From Algoriphagus iocasae (GTDB taxonomy: Bacteria; Bacteroidota; Bacteroidia; Cytophagales; Cyclobacteriaceae): a stretch of DNA of 64,000 nucleotides. This document shows positions 1 through 9,400 of the stretch, piece after piece (position 1 is the first letter of the stretch; the number at the start of each line of letters is the position of its first letter). Where the stretch lies: positions 186,001 through 250,000 of the forward strand of contig NZ_JACIJO010000002.1 in assembly GCF_014206875.1 (NCBI RefSeq), given 5' to 3'. Below the pieces are notes generated by a model, which saw nothing but the letters and a program-made list of their open reading frames with translations, searched no databases and was not told where the DNA came from. Position numbers and translations under genes: made by a program.

Positions 1-916
1 TCTCAATGATTTCCTCCATTCTTGCCTCAATGATGGAAGCAAGGTTTCTGATTGAAATTTCTTTTGGCGGTCTATTTCTCAGGCCTGGGATAGACACTAT
101 TTCATTTGGGTTGGCCTCATTGGCAATGGCTTTGCCAAATCTGGTTTTAAGGAGTTCAGCTTGGTTTTGCATCACCATGCATCCTTCTTTGATGTCAGTG
201 GTGATGATGTTTCCTCCCAAAGGAATCACTGCTGTGTGGCGAATAATATTCTCGTAGAAAATGGCAATGTCAGTGGTTCCTCCACCGATATCTACCAAAC
301 AAACACCGGCTTCTTTTTCCTCTTCGCTCAATACCGACAAGGAACTCGCCAATGGCTCGAGAATCAACTGCTTGGAAGTGAGGTTGGCTCTACGAACGCA
401 TCTGTTTATGTTATTAATTGCTGTGGTTTGTGCGGTGATAATGTGGAAATCAGCTTCAAGCCTTGTTCCTGACATCCCTACAGGATCTTTAATTCCACCT
501 TCGTAATCGACGGTGTAATCCTGAGGCATCACATGGATAATGCTGTTTCCTGGAGGCACGACGATATTTTCCATATCACTGGATAGTCTTCGCACATCTT
601 CTACCGTGATTTCATCTTCGGTAGGAGTTCTCATGATGCTACCATGCACAATTTTGCTTTGAATGTGCTGTCCAGCAATACCGACAATCACCTCCACGAT
701 ATCCACATCAGCCATTTCGGAAGCATCTTCCACGGCTTTTTGGATCGCATGAACGGTCTTGTCAATATTCGTGACCACACCACGGTTGACACCATCAGAA
801 ACGGCTTTCCCCATTCCGAGTACTTCGAGTTTGCCAAACTCATTTTTTCGGCCGATGATCGCACAGATTTTGGTTGTTCCAATATCCAGTCCGACAATTA
901 GTCTTTCATTTTCCAT
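1..916 (-). CDS. ftsA: Cell division protein FtsA (C-terminus beyond window)
   Basis: Actin-like ATPase that tethers FtsZ to the inner membrane and recruits the late divisome. My translation from the ATG at 916 gives 305 codons with no stop before the window edge. It begins MENERLIVGLDIGTTKICAI, the phosphate-1 loop of the FtsA/actin fold. The phosphate-2 loop, VDIGGGTTDIAIF, lies near residue 207. The 1C subdomain typical of FtsA fits the VIVGIAGQHIQSK stretch near residue 75. The gene starts 10 bases after the ftsQ stop as the last visible member of the dcw cluster; ftsZ would be expected next, outside the window. The C-terminal membrane-targeting helix cannot be checked. Confidence 0.95.
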   Translation of the reverse strand, partial: MENERLIVGLDIGTTKICAIIGRKNEFGKLEVLGMGKAVSDGVNRGVVTNIDKTVHAIQKAVEDASEMADVDIVEVIVGIAGQHIQSKIVHGSIMRTPTEDEITVEDVRRLSSDMENIVVPPGNSIIHVMPQDYTVDYEGGIKDPVGMSGTRLEADFHIITAQTTAINNINRCVRRANLTSKQLILEPLASSLSVLSEEEKEAGVCLVDIGGGTTDIAIFYENIIRHTAVIPLGGNIITTDIKEGCMVMQNQAELLKTRFGKAIANEANPNEIVSIPGLRNRPPKEISIRNLASIIEARMEEIIE

Positions 917-926
917 TCCCAAGCTA

Positions 927-1685
927 TTATTCACAAACAATTTGATCTTTAAACTTTACGCTTACCCTTGCATAGGCATTCCAGCCTTTTCGTGGTAATA
1001 TCTCCTTATAGAAGACTTCAATCTTTTTAAACTTCTCTTCAATATCCTTCGCATCACCGAACTCAATCACCTGCTTTCCCACTTGCTGCATCATTCGGAT
1101 ATCTGTCTTCGAATTCACTTCCAATTCAGGAATCTGTGCCGACCAAAACTCATCTTCAACAATGAAATTGATCAGGTCCATTAACTCAGGCATTTGCTCT
1201 ATCACATCTCCTTTTTCCATCAGCAATTCTGCCTGCTTACCCTGCAAAATCAGCACTCGGCTGGTGTATGAAGGAGAGGTGGGAATCACCTTGCCCTCCA
1301 CAGTGATGTATCCATCAGCAGCATATGGCCGCGCAATTCTTGCAATTGGCTGATGCTGCTCTATCGTTAAATTCAAAATTCCTTTTTGACCAATCGAAGC
1401 CTCCACTGATTTGATAAATGGATGGCCATTCAATCGCTTTTCGATCTCTCTCAATCGTACTTCCTCTAGCATCAAACCTGCTTTCAATTCTGGAAATGCC
1501 GCTTTCATGATCTCCTGGATTTCTTTGTCTTCGACAAAATAAACCCCGCTTACTCCCTTGATATTTATCTCCGTTCCTTGGAATGTCTTGTACATTGTCT
1601 GCTTCTCCACAAAACCTATGAAGCCGACCAGCACTGCGCAGAGCACCAGAAAAACAAGCGTCTTTTTGATCCTGATCTTTTTCAT
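927..1685 (-). CDS. ftsQ: Cell division protein FtsQ/DivIB
   Basis: Bitopic divisome protein that links early and late division proteins in the periplasm. The 252-residue product begins MKKIRIKKTLVF, with a basic cytoplasmic tip, one membrane segment (about residues 8-26), then a POTRA-type domain (about 35-110, including the RLNGHPFIKSVEAS stretch) and the FtsQ beta domain. A longer in-frame start exists at 1718, but I prefer 1685: it gives the expected short cytoplasmic tail and an ATGA overlap with the murC stop, which is the style of this operon. The identification rests on architecture and position between murC and ftsA, because FtsQ diverges strongly in sequence. Confidence 0.9.
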   Translation of the reverse strand: MKKIRIKKTLVFLVLCAVLVGFIGFVEKQTMYKTFQGTEINIKGVSGVYFVEDKEIQEIMKAAFPELKAGLMLEEVRLREIEKRLNGHPFIKSVEASIGQKGILNLTIEQHQPIARIARPYAADGYITVEGKVIPTSPSYTSRVLILQGKQAELLMEKGDVIEQMPELMDLINFIVEDEFWSAQIPELEVNSKTDIRMMQQVGKQVIEFGDAKDIEEKFKKIEVFYKEILPRKGWNAYARVSVKFKDQIVCE

Positions 1686-3094
1686 ACGACATTCAGTTTT
1701 TGTCTGGAATTCATCCAAGAAGCGATTCCTGGTACCAAACGGTCAATATCTCCTGCGCCTAAAGTCACCAAAACTTCAGGTGCTGATTTCTGCAAGTAAT
1801 CCATCAATTCCCCCTTGCTCAACACCAGTTTTTTCTTGGAATTGATTTTTTCCAAAAGCATTTCAGAAGTCACTCCTTCAATCGGAAGTTCTCTCGCAGG
1901 ATAGATATCCAGCAAAATCACCTCATCTGCCAGAGAAAGACTTTCAGAAAATCCATCTGCAAAATCTCTGGTTCTGGAATATAGATGTGGCTGGAATACC
2001 ACGGTTAGTTTGCTAGCCGGATACATGGCAATCACCGAACTCAAGCATGCTCTGATCTCTTCTGGATGATGGGCATAATCATCGATGTACACTAATGAGT
2101 TTTGATTGACATGAATTTCAAATCTCCTTTTCACTCCACGGAAAGAAGCCAGACCCTTCTTGATTTCCTCGTCTGTAATTTCATGCGCTGAAGCAATCGC
2201 GATTGCTGCCAATGCATTTTCTACATTGTGGAAACCCGGAATAAACAGCTCCAATTGAGAGATCACTTTCTGCCCATCCACATAATCAAAAACAAAAGAT
2301 CCCGGACGTGCCTGAATATTTTCTGCACGGATTCCTTCTGATCTCAGGCCATAAATTCGAGTAGGCACTTTTGGAAGCCTTGCTGCTCCCAACCGGTCTG
2401 CTGCATTGTACTGGATAAACAGCTTTCCTTTTTTATCTATCAGTTTGATAAACTCTCCAAATCCATCCAAAATGGTGTTTTCATCTCCATAGATATCCAA
2501 ATGATCCGCATCGGTGCTAGTCAAAACTGCTTCGTTTGGATGCAATCGCAAGAAGGATCTATCGAACTCATCAGCCTCCACCACCACAAATCTTTGCTTC
2601 TTGGATTTCTTCTTACCCAAAATCAAATTGCTTTCATAGTTCTGGGTAATTCCTCCTAGAAAAGCTGCAATCGGCTTTCCGGCATCTTTAAATAAATGTG
2701 CGATCAAAGAAGAAGTAGTGGTTTTCCCGTGGGTTCCAGCTACAGCAATGGTGTAGAAATTTTTGGTCACCATTCCCAAAACCTCTGATCTCTTTTTCAG
2801 AGTAAATCCATTTTCCTGGAAGTACGCCAGTTGGATACTGTTCTTAGGTATCGCCGGAGTCCATACTATCAAAGTAGATTCTGGAGACTTCTTCACATTG
2901 GCTGGAATTGTATCCAGCGAATCTTCAAAAGTCACGTTCATGCCTTCGGCGATCAACTCATCAGTCAATGGAGAAGGGGTACGGTCATATCCGGATACAT
3001 TGTATCCCTCATGCGCAAACCAACGAGCCAAAGCACTCATGCCTATGCCGCCGATTCCGAGGAAATAAACCCTATGTACACCTTCGAAGCTCAT
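1682..3094 (-). CDS. murC: UDP-N-acetylmuramate--L-alanine ligase
   Basis: Cytoplasmic ligase that adds L-alanine to UDP-MurNAc with ATP, the first peptide-stem step. It has 470 residues, a normal family length. The N-terminal Rossmann-type domain opens with FLGIGGIGMSALA (about residues 11-23). The Mur-ligase P-loop GTHGKTTT is at about 120-127, and EADEFDRSF follows near 195. The C-terminal domain contains DDYAHHPEEI, typical of MurC. The start overlaps the murG stop by four bases (ATGA) and the end overlaps the ftsQ start in the same way, which implies translational coupling. Confidence 0.97.
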   Translation of the reverse strand: MSFEGVHRVYFLGIGGIGMSALARWFAHEGYNVSGYDRTPSPLTDELIAEGMNVTFEDSLDTIPANVKKSPESTLIVWTPAIPKNSIQLAYFQENGFTLKKRSEVLGMVTKNFYTIAVAGTHGKTTTSSLIAHLFKDAGKPIAAFLGGITQNYESNLILGKKKSKKQRFVVVEADEFDRSFLRLHPNEAVLTSTDADHLDIYGDENTILDGFGEFIKLIDKKGKLFIQYNAADRLGAARLPKVPTRIYGLRSEGIRAENIQARPGSFVFDYVDGQKVISQLELFIPGFHNVENALAAIAIASAHEITDEEIKKGLASFRGVKRRFEIHVNQNSLVYIDDYAHHPEEIRACLSSVIAMYPASKLTVVFQPHLYSRTRDFADGFSESLSLADEVILLDIYPARELPIEGVTSEMLLEKINSKKKLVLSKGELMDYLQKSAPEVLVTLGAGDIDRLVPGIASWMNSRQKLNVV

Positions 3095-4173
3095 GCTACC
3101 AATTGTTCTAATTCTTTTCTAATGCCAATCGCCGCATCAGGCTTTGCCAAACTTTTAATATTTGCTCCCAATGCAATCCCGATTGCCGGATCCTGCATCA
3201 GTTCGTCTACTTTCAATTTCAATTTCCCAACCGCCTCATTGTCTTTCAGAAGCCAAGCCGCATCGTGGCTGACATAGGCCATCGCATTTTTTGTCTGATG
3301 ATCCTCAGCCACATTGGGAGAAGGAATGAAGATTACTGGCTTTCCTACCAAGGAAAGTTCAGAAACCGACAATGCACCAGCACGGGAAACAATCACATCT
3401 GCTGCTGCATAAGCCAAGTCCATTTCGCGGATAAATTCCCTCAAATGGATATGTTTTAATCCAGAAGCGTCAGTCTTTTCAAGCATGTCTTTGAAATAGA
3501 ATTTGCCTGACTGCCAAAGAACCTGATAACCCGCTTTGTCCAGTGCTTTCATGTCTTTCAGCACCGCTTGATTCAAGGTTCTTGCTCCCAAAGAGCCTCC
3601 TAAAATCAAAATGGTTTTTCTTTCCTCTTCCAATCCAAAGTGCTTCAGCGCTACTTCTCTCTTACCATTTAATTCCAGAATATCTTTTCTCACAGGGTTA
3701 CCTGTGTAGGCAATTTTATTCGCAGGGAAAAACCGCTCCATCTCTGGATAAGCGACGCAAATTCTTTTCGCTCTCTTAGCCAAAATCTTATTGGTAAGTC
3801 CAGCATAGGAGTTTTGCTCCTGAACCAAAGTTGGAATTCCCTTTCTTTGCGCAGCGAATAAAACCGGTCCGCTTGCATATCCTCCTACTCCTACCACCAC
3901 ATCTGGGCGGAAATCCATTACCATTTTTCTAGCCTTCATCAGGCTTTTCAAAAGCTTGAAAGGGAATTTCAAATTCTCCAAACTCAAGCTTCTTTGCAGA
4001 CCTGCCACTGGCAAACCTTCAATCCTATAGCCTGCTTCAGGAACCTTTTGCATTTCCATTTTGCCAAGCGCACCCACAAAAAGAATCTCGCTGTCCGGAA
4101 ATTCTTCTTTCCAGGCATTCGCAATGGCAATCGCCGGATAGATATGTCCTCCGGTTCCTCCGCCACTGATCAT
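3091..4173 (-). CDS. murG: UDP-GlcNAc:lipid I N-acetylglucosaminyltransferase
   Basis: GT-B glycosyltransferase at the inner face of the membrane that converts lipid I to lipid II. It is 360 residues from the ATG at 4173. The glycine loop MISGGGTGGHIYPA is at the very start, a second glycine loop GGSLGARTLNQAV is near residue 188, and the UDP-GlcNAc site around SELSLVGKPVIFIP is near 265. The ATG at 4173 removes most of the first beta strand that normally precedes the glycine loop. The frame is open upstream to a TAA at 4213-4215, and it encodes KRTYRI just before M1 but contains no ATG, GTG or TTG. Initiation at a near-cognate codon (ACG at 4194 or ATC at 4200) is possible; see findings. Confidence 0.95.
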   Translation of the reverse strand: MISGGGTGGHIYPAIAIANAWKEEFPDSEILFVGALGKMEMQKVPEAGYRIEGLPVAGLQRSLSLENLKFPFKLLKSLMKARKMVMDFRPDVVVGVGGYASGPVLFAAQRKGIPTLVQEQNSYAGLTNKILAKRAKRICVAYPEMERFFPANKIAYTGNPVRKDILELNGKREVALKHFGLEEERKTILILGGSLGARTLNQAVLKDMKALDKAGYQVLWQSGKFYFKDMLEKTDASGLKHIHLREFIREMDLAYAAADVIVSRAGALSVSELSLVGKPVIFIPSPNVAEDHQTKNAMAYVSHDAAWLLKDNEAVGKLKLKVDELMQDPAIGIALGANIKSLAKPDAAIGIRKELEQLVA

Positions 4174-4201
4174 GATGCGATATGTTCTTTTCGTTTCGAT
4201 G

Positions 4202-5368
4202 TTATACTGGTTTTAATCTTGATTTATTCGCTGCAGTAACACTGCTCATTTCTTCATCCTGATGATCTCCTCGACTGACAGACAGAATGATTCCCAAAGA
4301 AATCCCTGTAAATACCAATGAAGTACCACCCATACTTAATAGAGGCAAAGGCAATCCGGTAATCGGTCCTAATCCGACCGCAACGGCCATGTTTACCAAA
4401 GCCTGAATCACTAATGCAAAGCTCAATCCGGCAGATAATAAACCTCCAAATGCCTTATTGGAATTGGCGACAATCCGCATCCCTCGATAGAGCAAAGCCA
4501 GATATAAAAAGAGAACTGAAACGCCTCCAACCAAGCCATATTCTTCGATGATAATTGCATAAATGAAATCTGAATAAGGGTGAGGAAGTGAGTTTCTTTG
4601 CTCACTGTTCCCCGGTCCTTTTCCAGTCACCCCTCCAGTAGCAATCGCGATGTAAGATTGCTCTGCCTGGAATGGAACATCTTCCTTATCCATAAATGCC
4701 TCGATTCTGGAGAAGAAGGTTTCCCCTCTTTGTCCAAGAAATACCGCTGCTGTCAATCCGAGCATACCTACCATCACTACCATTGCCAGATATTTCACCG
4801 GAACTCTCCCCACAAACATGATAAGCAGGCAGGTCAACAAAAGGAGAATGGCTGTGGACATATTTGCCAAAGCGATCAATAAACAGATCACGCCGATCGC
4901 AATAATGATCGGAACGAAGGTGTTTTTGAAGTCTTTGATATTATTCTGTTTGCTCGCCAGCATCGCTGCCAAAGCTGCAATCAGGGCTAGTTTTGCTAAG
5001 TCTGAAGGTTGGAAAGCCTGGTTAATCACAGGGATCGTCAACCAACGATTTGCCTCATTGATATTGGAACCAAACATGTAAGTCAGTGCCAATAGAGGAA
5101 TGGACAAGTACATGGCCAGTCGGGCATACAAAGCATAATTTCTATATGGAATCTTATGTGCAAACCACATCACTACCAGTGAAACCAATACCAGAAATGA
5201 ATGTCTGAACAAATACACTTCCGTATTGCCGCCAGCATATTTATAGGCCAAGGAACCCGTGGCGGAGTAAACCACCAGAATGCTGAACAGCGACAATAAG
5301 ATCACAATCCCCCAAATCAGAGGATCTCCCTTAAAGTGCTCATCTATCCATGCTTTAAACTGATTCAT
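4202..5368 (-). CDS. ftsW: SEDS peptidoglycan polymerase FtsW
   Basis: Polytopic membrane glycosyltransferase of the SEDS family that polymerises lipid II at the septum with its partner class B PBP. It has 388 residues and about ten hydrophobic segments. The conserved periplasmic-loop motif LPHPYSDFIYAIIIEEYG spans about residues 261-278, with D267 as the likely catalytic Asp (family knowledge). NRWLTIP and QPSDLAKLAL near residues 107-129 are also typical. It could be called RodA from sequence alone; the position between murD and murG decides for FtsW. The start overlaps murD (ATGA), and 28 bases separate its stop from the murG ATG. Confidence 0.93.
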   Translation of the reverse strand: MNQFKAWIDEHFKGDPLIWGIVILLSLFSILVVYSATGSLAYKYAGGNTEVYLFRHSFLVLVSLVVMWFAHKIPYRNYALYARLAMYLSIPLLALTYMFGSNINEANRWLTIPVINQAFQPSDLAKLALIAALAAMLASKQNNIKDFKNTFVPIIIAIGVICLLIALANMSTAILLLLTCLLIMFVGRVPVKYLAMVVMVGMLGLTAAVFLGQRGETFFSRIEAFMDKEDVPFQAEQSYIAIATGGVTGKGPGNSEQRNSLPHPYSDFIYAIIIEEYGLVGGVSVLFLYLALLYRGMRIVANSNKAFGGLLSAGLSFALVIQALVNMAVAVGLGPITGLPLPLLSMGGTSLVFTGISLGIILSVSRGDHQDEEMSSVTAANKSRLKPV

Positions 5369-6717
5369 GCGATGGTTTCTGGTTTGAGTTCATTCACTGC
5401 GGATCGAAATTGCTCTCCGCGATCTTCATAATTCTTAAATAAATCAAAGCTGGCACAAGCCGGAGAAAGCAAAACCACATCTCCCGGTACTGCCAATAAT
5501 TGTCCCCAGCTCACTGCTTCTTTGATACTTTGAGTTTCTCTGATTTCTGAAACAGCTCCGCTGAAAGCTTTTTTCAACTTCTCATTGTCTTTTCCTAGGC
5601 AGATCAAACATTTCACTTTTTCCTCCACCAAGCGGACAACCTTACTGTAATCATTTCCTTTATCCACTCCACCTGCTATCCAGATCAAAGGACTATCATA
5701 TGCATCCAAAGCATAAGCAGTAGCTTCTACATTGGTTCCTTTGCTGTCATTGACAAAGCTGACTCCGTTGATCTCTCTGATCAGCTCCATACGATGAGAA
5801 GCATTTCTGAAAGTGCCAAAAGCCTCTTCCAACTTTTCCGCTGGCACTCCTGCTAGCAAAGCTGCAGTTCCTGCACACATGGCATTCATATAATTATGCT
5901 CACCTTTCAAAGAGAGTTTGTCTAAAGCAATTGAGATACTCGTCTCATTTACCTTCAATACCAATTGTCCGTCATGGACAAATCCACCATTTTCCTGAGT
6001 TGAATTGGTGGAAAACCAGAACAATTCCGGCTTTACTTTATTCTTATTTAAGCCTTCCGCAGTCAAAGGGTCAAGAGCATTCAAGATGACTTTATCCCGC
6101 TGGCCCATATTTTTAAACAACCTAAATTTGGACTGTAAGTAATTCTCTAGCTTGTAGTCATAGCGATCCAAATGATCAGGAGTGACATTTGTCAAGATTG
6201 CAATTGCTGGTCTAAAGCAGATAAATCCATCAATTTGATAGCTGCTGCATTCGATAACCCACCAATCGTGATCTCCATCCAACAATTGAGCAGCCCAGCT
6301 TTTGCCGACATTTCCTGCCAATCCCACATCCAAACCAGCTGACTTCAACAAATGGTAAGTGAGCAAAGTGGTGGTCGTTTTCCCGTTTGTCCCGGTAATT
6401 GCGATCACTTTCCCTGCACTGAATCGATTGGCAAATTCCAACTCATCAATAACCGCAATACCTTCGTTCAATGCTTTCTGGACGATATAGGCTTTTTCCG
6501 GAATCCCTGGAGATTTGATAATCAAATCAGAATTGAGAATAATTGCTTCAGAGTGCAACCCCTCTTCGTAGGGGATTTCTTCCAACTCCAACTGCTCTTT
6601 TCTTGCCTCTGAAATCTTACCCGAATCTGAAACCCACACGGCAAAGCCATTCCGTTTTGCGAGCATTGCTGCCCCCAATCCGCTTTCTCCGGCTCCTAGT
6701 ATGGTTATTTGTTTCAT
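5365..6717 (-). CDS. murD: UDP-N-acetylmuramoylalanine--D-glutamate ligase
   Basis: Cytoplasmic Mur ligase that adds D-glutamate to UDP-MurNAc-L-Ala. It is 450 residues, the usual length. The N-terminal nucleotide-binding fold begins ITILGAGESGLGAAMLA, the P-loop GTNGKTTT is at about 109-116, and ECSSYQID near 157 plus NVTPDHLDRY near 189 are characteristic MurD stretches. The C-terminal domain carries NDSKGTNVEAT, where the Lys/Thr contact substrate in studied homologues. It lies 6 bases downstream of mraY and overlaps ftsW by four bases. Confidence 0.97.
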   Translation of the reverse strand: MKQITILGAGESGLGAAMLAKRNGFAVWVSDSGKISEARKEQLELEEIPYEEGLHSEAIILNSDLIIKSPGIPEKAYIVQKALNEGIAVIDELEFANRFSAGKVIAITGTNGKTTTTLLTYHLLKSAGLDVGLAGNVGKSWAAQLLDGDHDWWVIECSSYQIDGFICFRPAIAILTNVTPDHLDRYDYKLENYLQSKFRLFKNMGQRDKVILNALDPLTAEGLNKNKVKPELFWFSTNSTQENGGFVHDGQLVLKVNETSISIALDKLSLKGEHNYMNAMCAGTAALLAGVPAEKLEEAFGTFRNASHRMELIREINGVSFVNDSKGTNVEATAYALDAYDSPLIWIAGGVDKGNDYSKVVRLVEEKVKCLICLGKDNEKLKKAFSGAVSEIRETQSIKEAVSWGQLLAVPGDVVLLSPACASFDLFKNYEDRGEQFRSAVNELKPETIA

Positions 6718-6723
6718 TTTCTT

Positions 6724-7935
6724 TTATCTCAATTTTAAAGTCGCCAATGTGATGACTGCCAGTAAAATCCCAACAATCCAAAACCGGGTTACGATTTTGG
6801 CTTCAGGGATACTTTTCTTTTGATAATGATGATGTAGTGGGGACATGAGGAAAATCCTCTTCCCTTCTCCATATTTCTTTTTTGTGTATTTGAAATAGCT
6901 CACCTGCAGAATAACACTGGCATTTTCAACCACGAAAATCCCACACATCAACGGAATCAATAATTCCTTTCGAAGTGTCAAAGCCAATACTGCGATCACT
7001 CCTCCAAGCATCAAGCTTCCTGTATCTCCCATAAAAACCTGGGCTGGATATGCGTTGTACCAAAGGAATCCGATACATGCTCCGATAAATGCGGATGCGA
7101 AAATCACCAACTCTCCAGAGTTAGGGATATACATAATATTTAGGTACTGGGAGAAAATGGCGTTACCACTGATATAGGCAAAAATGGCGATTGTAAGGCC
7201 TATTATGGCCGAAGTTCCAGCTGCTAATCCATCAATCCCGTCCGTGATATTTGCTCCGTTAGAAACTGCCGTGATGATAAAAATCACCACAAGAATGTAC
7301 AGTACTGGAGTCATTGCCTCACCCAAAAAGCCTAAAAGCGTCTCATAATTGAGCTCGTTATTTTTTACAAATGGAATAGTGGTCTTCGCAACTTTTACAT
7401 CCTTAAATGCCGGAGTTTCAACTATTCCTTCCTCAATAGAAACAGGGTTTTGGAATTCACGAATCACCACATCCTCATTGAAATAAAGCGTAGCTCCCAC
7501 GATAATCCCGATTCCGATTTGACCGACGATTTTGAATTTACCTGCAAGTCCTTCTTTGTTCTTTTTGAATACTTTGATGTAATCATCCAAAAAGCCGATT
7601 GCTCCTAACCAAATAGTGGTGATCAACAAAAGAATGATATAGATATTATTCAGGTCTCCGAAAAGCAGTGTTGGAATCAGAATCGCAGCAATCATCATCA
7701 ATCCCCCCATAGTTGGAGTTCCTTTTTTCTGATTCTGTCCTTCTAGCCCCAGATCTCTTACTGTTTCTCCAATCTGCTTTTTTCGAATCCAATCGATGAT
7801 TTTATGACCGAAACTGATGGTGATGATCAATGAAAATAGCGCAGCCATCCCAGCCCTGAACGAAATGTATCGAAATACACCTGTACCAGGGATGTCCAAG
7901 ACTTGATCTAAATATTCAAAAATGGGATACAACAT
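6724..7935 (-). CDS. mraY: Phospho-N-acetylmuramoyl-pentapeptide transferase
   Basis: Integral membrane enzyme that transfers phospho-MurNAc-pentapeptide to undecaprenyl phosphate, giving lipid I. The 403 residues exceed the roughly 360 of proteobacterial MraY. The extra length is an extramembrane insertion around residues 155-195 (from NEDVVIREF to [10 protein letters not shown]), an arrangement I associate with Bacteroidota. Catalytic motifs are [21 protein letters not shown] and the histidine motif PLHHHYQKK near the C-terminus. GTPTMGGLM near residue 72 is also diagnostic. Only one base separates it from murE upstream. Confidence 0.97.
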   Translation of the reverse strand: MLYPIFEYLDQVLDIPGTGVFRYISFRAGMAALFSLIITISFGHKIIDWIRKKQIGETVRDLGLEGQNQKKGTPTMGGLMMIAAILIPTLLFGDLNNIYIILLLITTIWLGAIGFLDDYIKVFKKNKEGLAGKFKIVGQIGIGIIVGATLYFNEDVVIREFQNPVSIEEGIVETPAFKDVKVAKTTIPFVKNNELNYETLLGFLGEAMTPVLYILVVIFIITAVSNGANITDGIDGLAAGTSAIIGLTIAIFAYISGNAIFSQYLNIMYIPNSGELVIFASAFIGACIGFLWYNAYPAQVFMGDTGSLMLGGVIAVLALTLRKELLIPLMCGIFVVENASVILQVSYFKYTKKKYGEGKRIFLMSPLHHHYQKKSIPEAKIVTRFWIVGILLAVITLATLKLR

Positions 7936-7936
7936 C

Positions 7937-9400
7937 TCAGCTCTGGGTAAATTGAGTTAATAATTCTGTCACTACTTCTGCATCATCAAAATGATGCTTG
8001 ACACCTTTTATTTCTTGATAATCTTCATGGCCTTTGCCGGCGATCAAGATGATATCTCCTTTTTGGGAAAGCATACAAGCCGTTTTGATGGCCTCTCTGC
8101 GATCTTCTATGGTCAATATTTTTCTGATTTCTGTTGGACCAATACCTGCCTGCATGTCCTTCAAGATTTCCATAGGTTCTTCAAACCTTGGATTGTCAGA
8201 AGTCAAAATGGCTTTATCACTTTCCTGAACAGCTATTTTAGCCATCACAGGTCTTTTGGTCTTATCGCGATTTCCACCACAGCCAACTACTGTGATCAAT
8301 TGCTCATTTCCAGTCCGGACTCCGTTGATGGTTTTCAGAACATTATCCAAAGCATCTGGTGTATGCGCATAATCCACGATGGCTGTGATGCCGCCGATCG
8401 AAATTCGATCAAAGCGGCCTTTTGCACCTCTGATTCCTGAAAGTTCTCTCAGCACTTCCTCTTCATCTTCTCCTAACAGAACCGCTGTGCCCATCACTCC
8501 AAGAAGATTATAGGCATTAAATGATCCGATCATTCGGAACCAGATCAACTTGTTATTGATCTCTAATTCCAATCCTTCAAGCGTATTGGAAATGATTTTT
8601 GCCTTAAAATCTGCAGGAGACCTCAGCGCGTAAGTCTGATGAGTCGCTTTGCTGTTTTGAAGCATCACCATCCCTCTTTTATCATCCGCATTTACTAGTG
8701 CAAAAGCATCTTTCGGTAATTCATCAAATAGCTTTTTCTTCGCCTTGATGTACTCGTCAAAGGTTTTATGATAATCCAGATGGTCGTGAGAAATATTGGT
8801 AAAAACGGCCCCGGCTAGTTTCAATCCGGCAATTCTTTCTTGCACAATTGCATGGGAACTCGCCTCCATAAAACAATGAGTACAACCCGCATCTAGCATT
8901 TGACGAAGGAGGCTTTGTACACTGACTGAATCCGGAGTGGTATGCGTAGCAGGAATTACTTCTGAATTGATTTTATTTTCTACCGTAGAAAGCAAGCCAA
9001 CACTATATCCCATCGCAATGAAAAGCTGATGAAGAAGCGTGACCGTAGTGGTTTTCCCGTTTGTTCCTGTTACTGCAACAACCTTGATTTTATCCGAAGG
9101 ATTATCAAAATAATTGGCCGCCATGATTCCCATTGCTTTGGAAGAGCTCACCACCTGTACATAAGTGATACCTTCTTTTAGCGGCTCTGGCAAAGTTTCA
9201 CAAACGATGACCGTAGCACCTTTTTCGATGGCAGTATCGATAAAATCATGACCATCAACTTGAGTACCGGGAACAGCCACAAAAACGGATCTTTCAACCA
9301 CTTTGCGGCTATCAAAGACAATATTCTGAATCCGCAATTCCATGTCACCGGTAGTGCTGATCAGAGATACTTTATATAATATGTCTTTTAATACTTTCAT
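7937..9400 (-). CDS. murE: UDP-MurNAc-L-Ala-D-Glu--meso-diaminopimelate ligase
   Basis: Cytoplasmic Mur ligase that adds the third stem residue. It is 487 residues, with the P-loop GTNGKTTT at about 112-119, THTTPDSV near 152, the carbamoylated-lysine region [10 protein letters not shown] near 217, and [13 protein letters not shown] near 343. The specificity motif DNPR is at 402-405. In studied enzymes this motif selects meso-diaminopimelate over lysine, so a DAP-type peptidoglycan is inferred. The stop directly abuts the next gene's coding region with no gap, and the start is an ATG. Confidence 0.97.
   Translation of the reverse strand: MKVLKDILYKVSLISTTGDMELRIQNIVFDSRKVVERSVFVAVPGTQVDGHDFIDTAIEKGATVIVCETLPEPLKEGITYVQVVSSSKAMGIMAANYFDNPSDKIKVVAVTGTNGKTTTVTLLHQLFIAMGYSVGLLSTVENKINSEVIPATHTTPDSVSVQSLLRQMLDAGCTHCFMEASSHAIVQERIAGLKLAGAVFTNISHDHLDYHKTFDEYIKAKKKLFDELPKDAFALVNADDKRGMVMLQNSKATHQTYALRSPADFKAKIISNTLEGLELEINNKLIWFRMIGSFNAYNLLGVMGTAVLLGEDEEEVLRELSGIRGAKGRFDRISIGGITAIVDYAHTPDALDNVLKTINGVRTGNEQLITVVGCGGNRDKTKRPVMAKIAVQESDKAILTSDNPRFEEPMEILKDMQAGIGPTEIRKILTIEDRREAIKTACMLSQKGDIILIAGKGHEDYQEIKGVKHHFDDAEVVTELLTQFTQS

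Noticed and set aside
7991..8440. A 149-codon plus-strand ORF
   Set aside because: Antisense to murE, whose conserved motifs run through the same bases.
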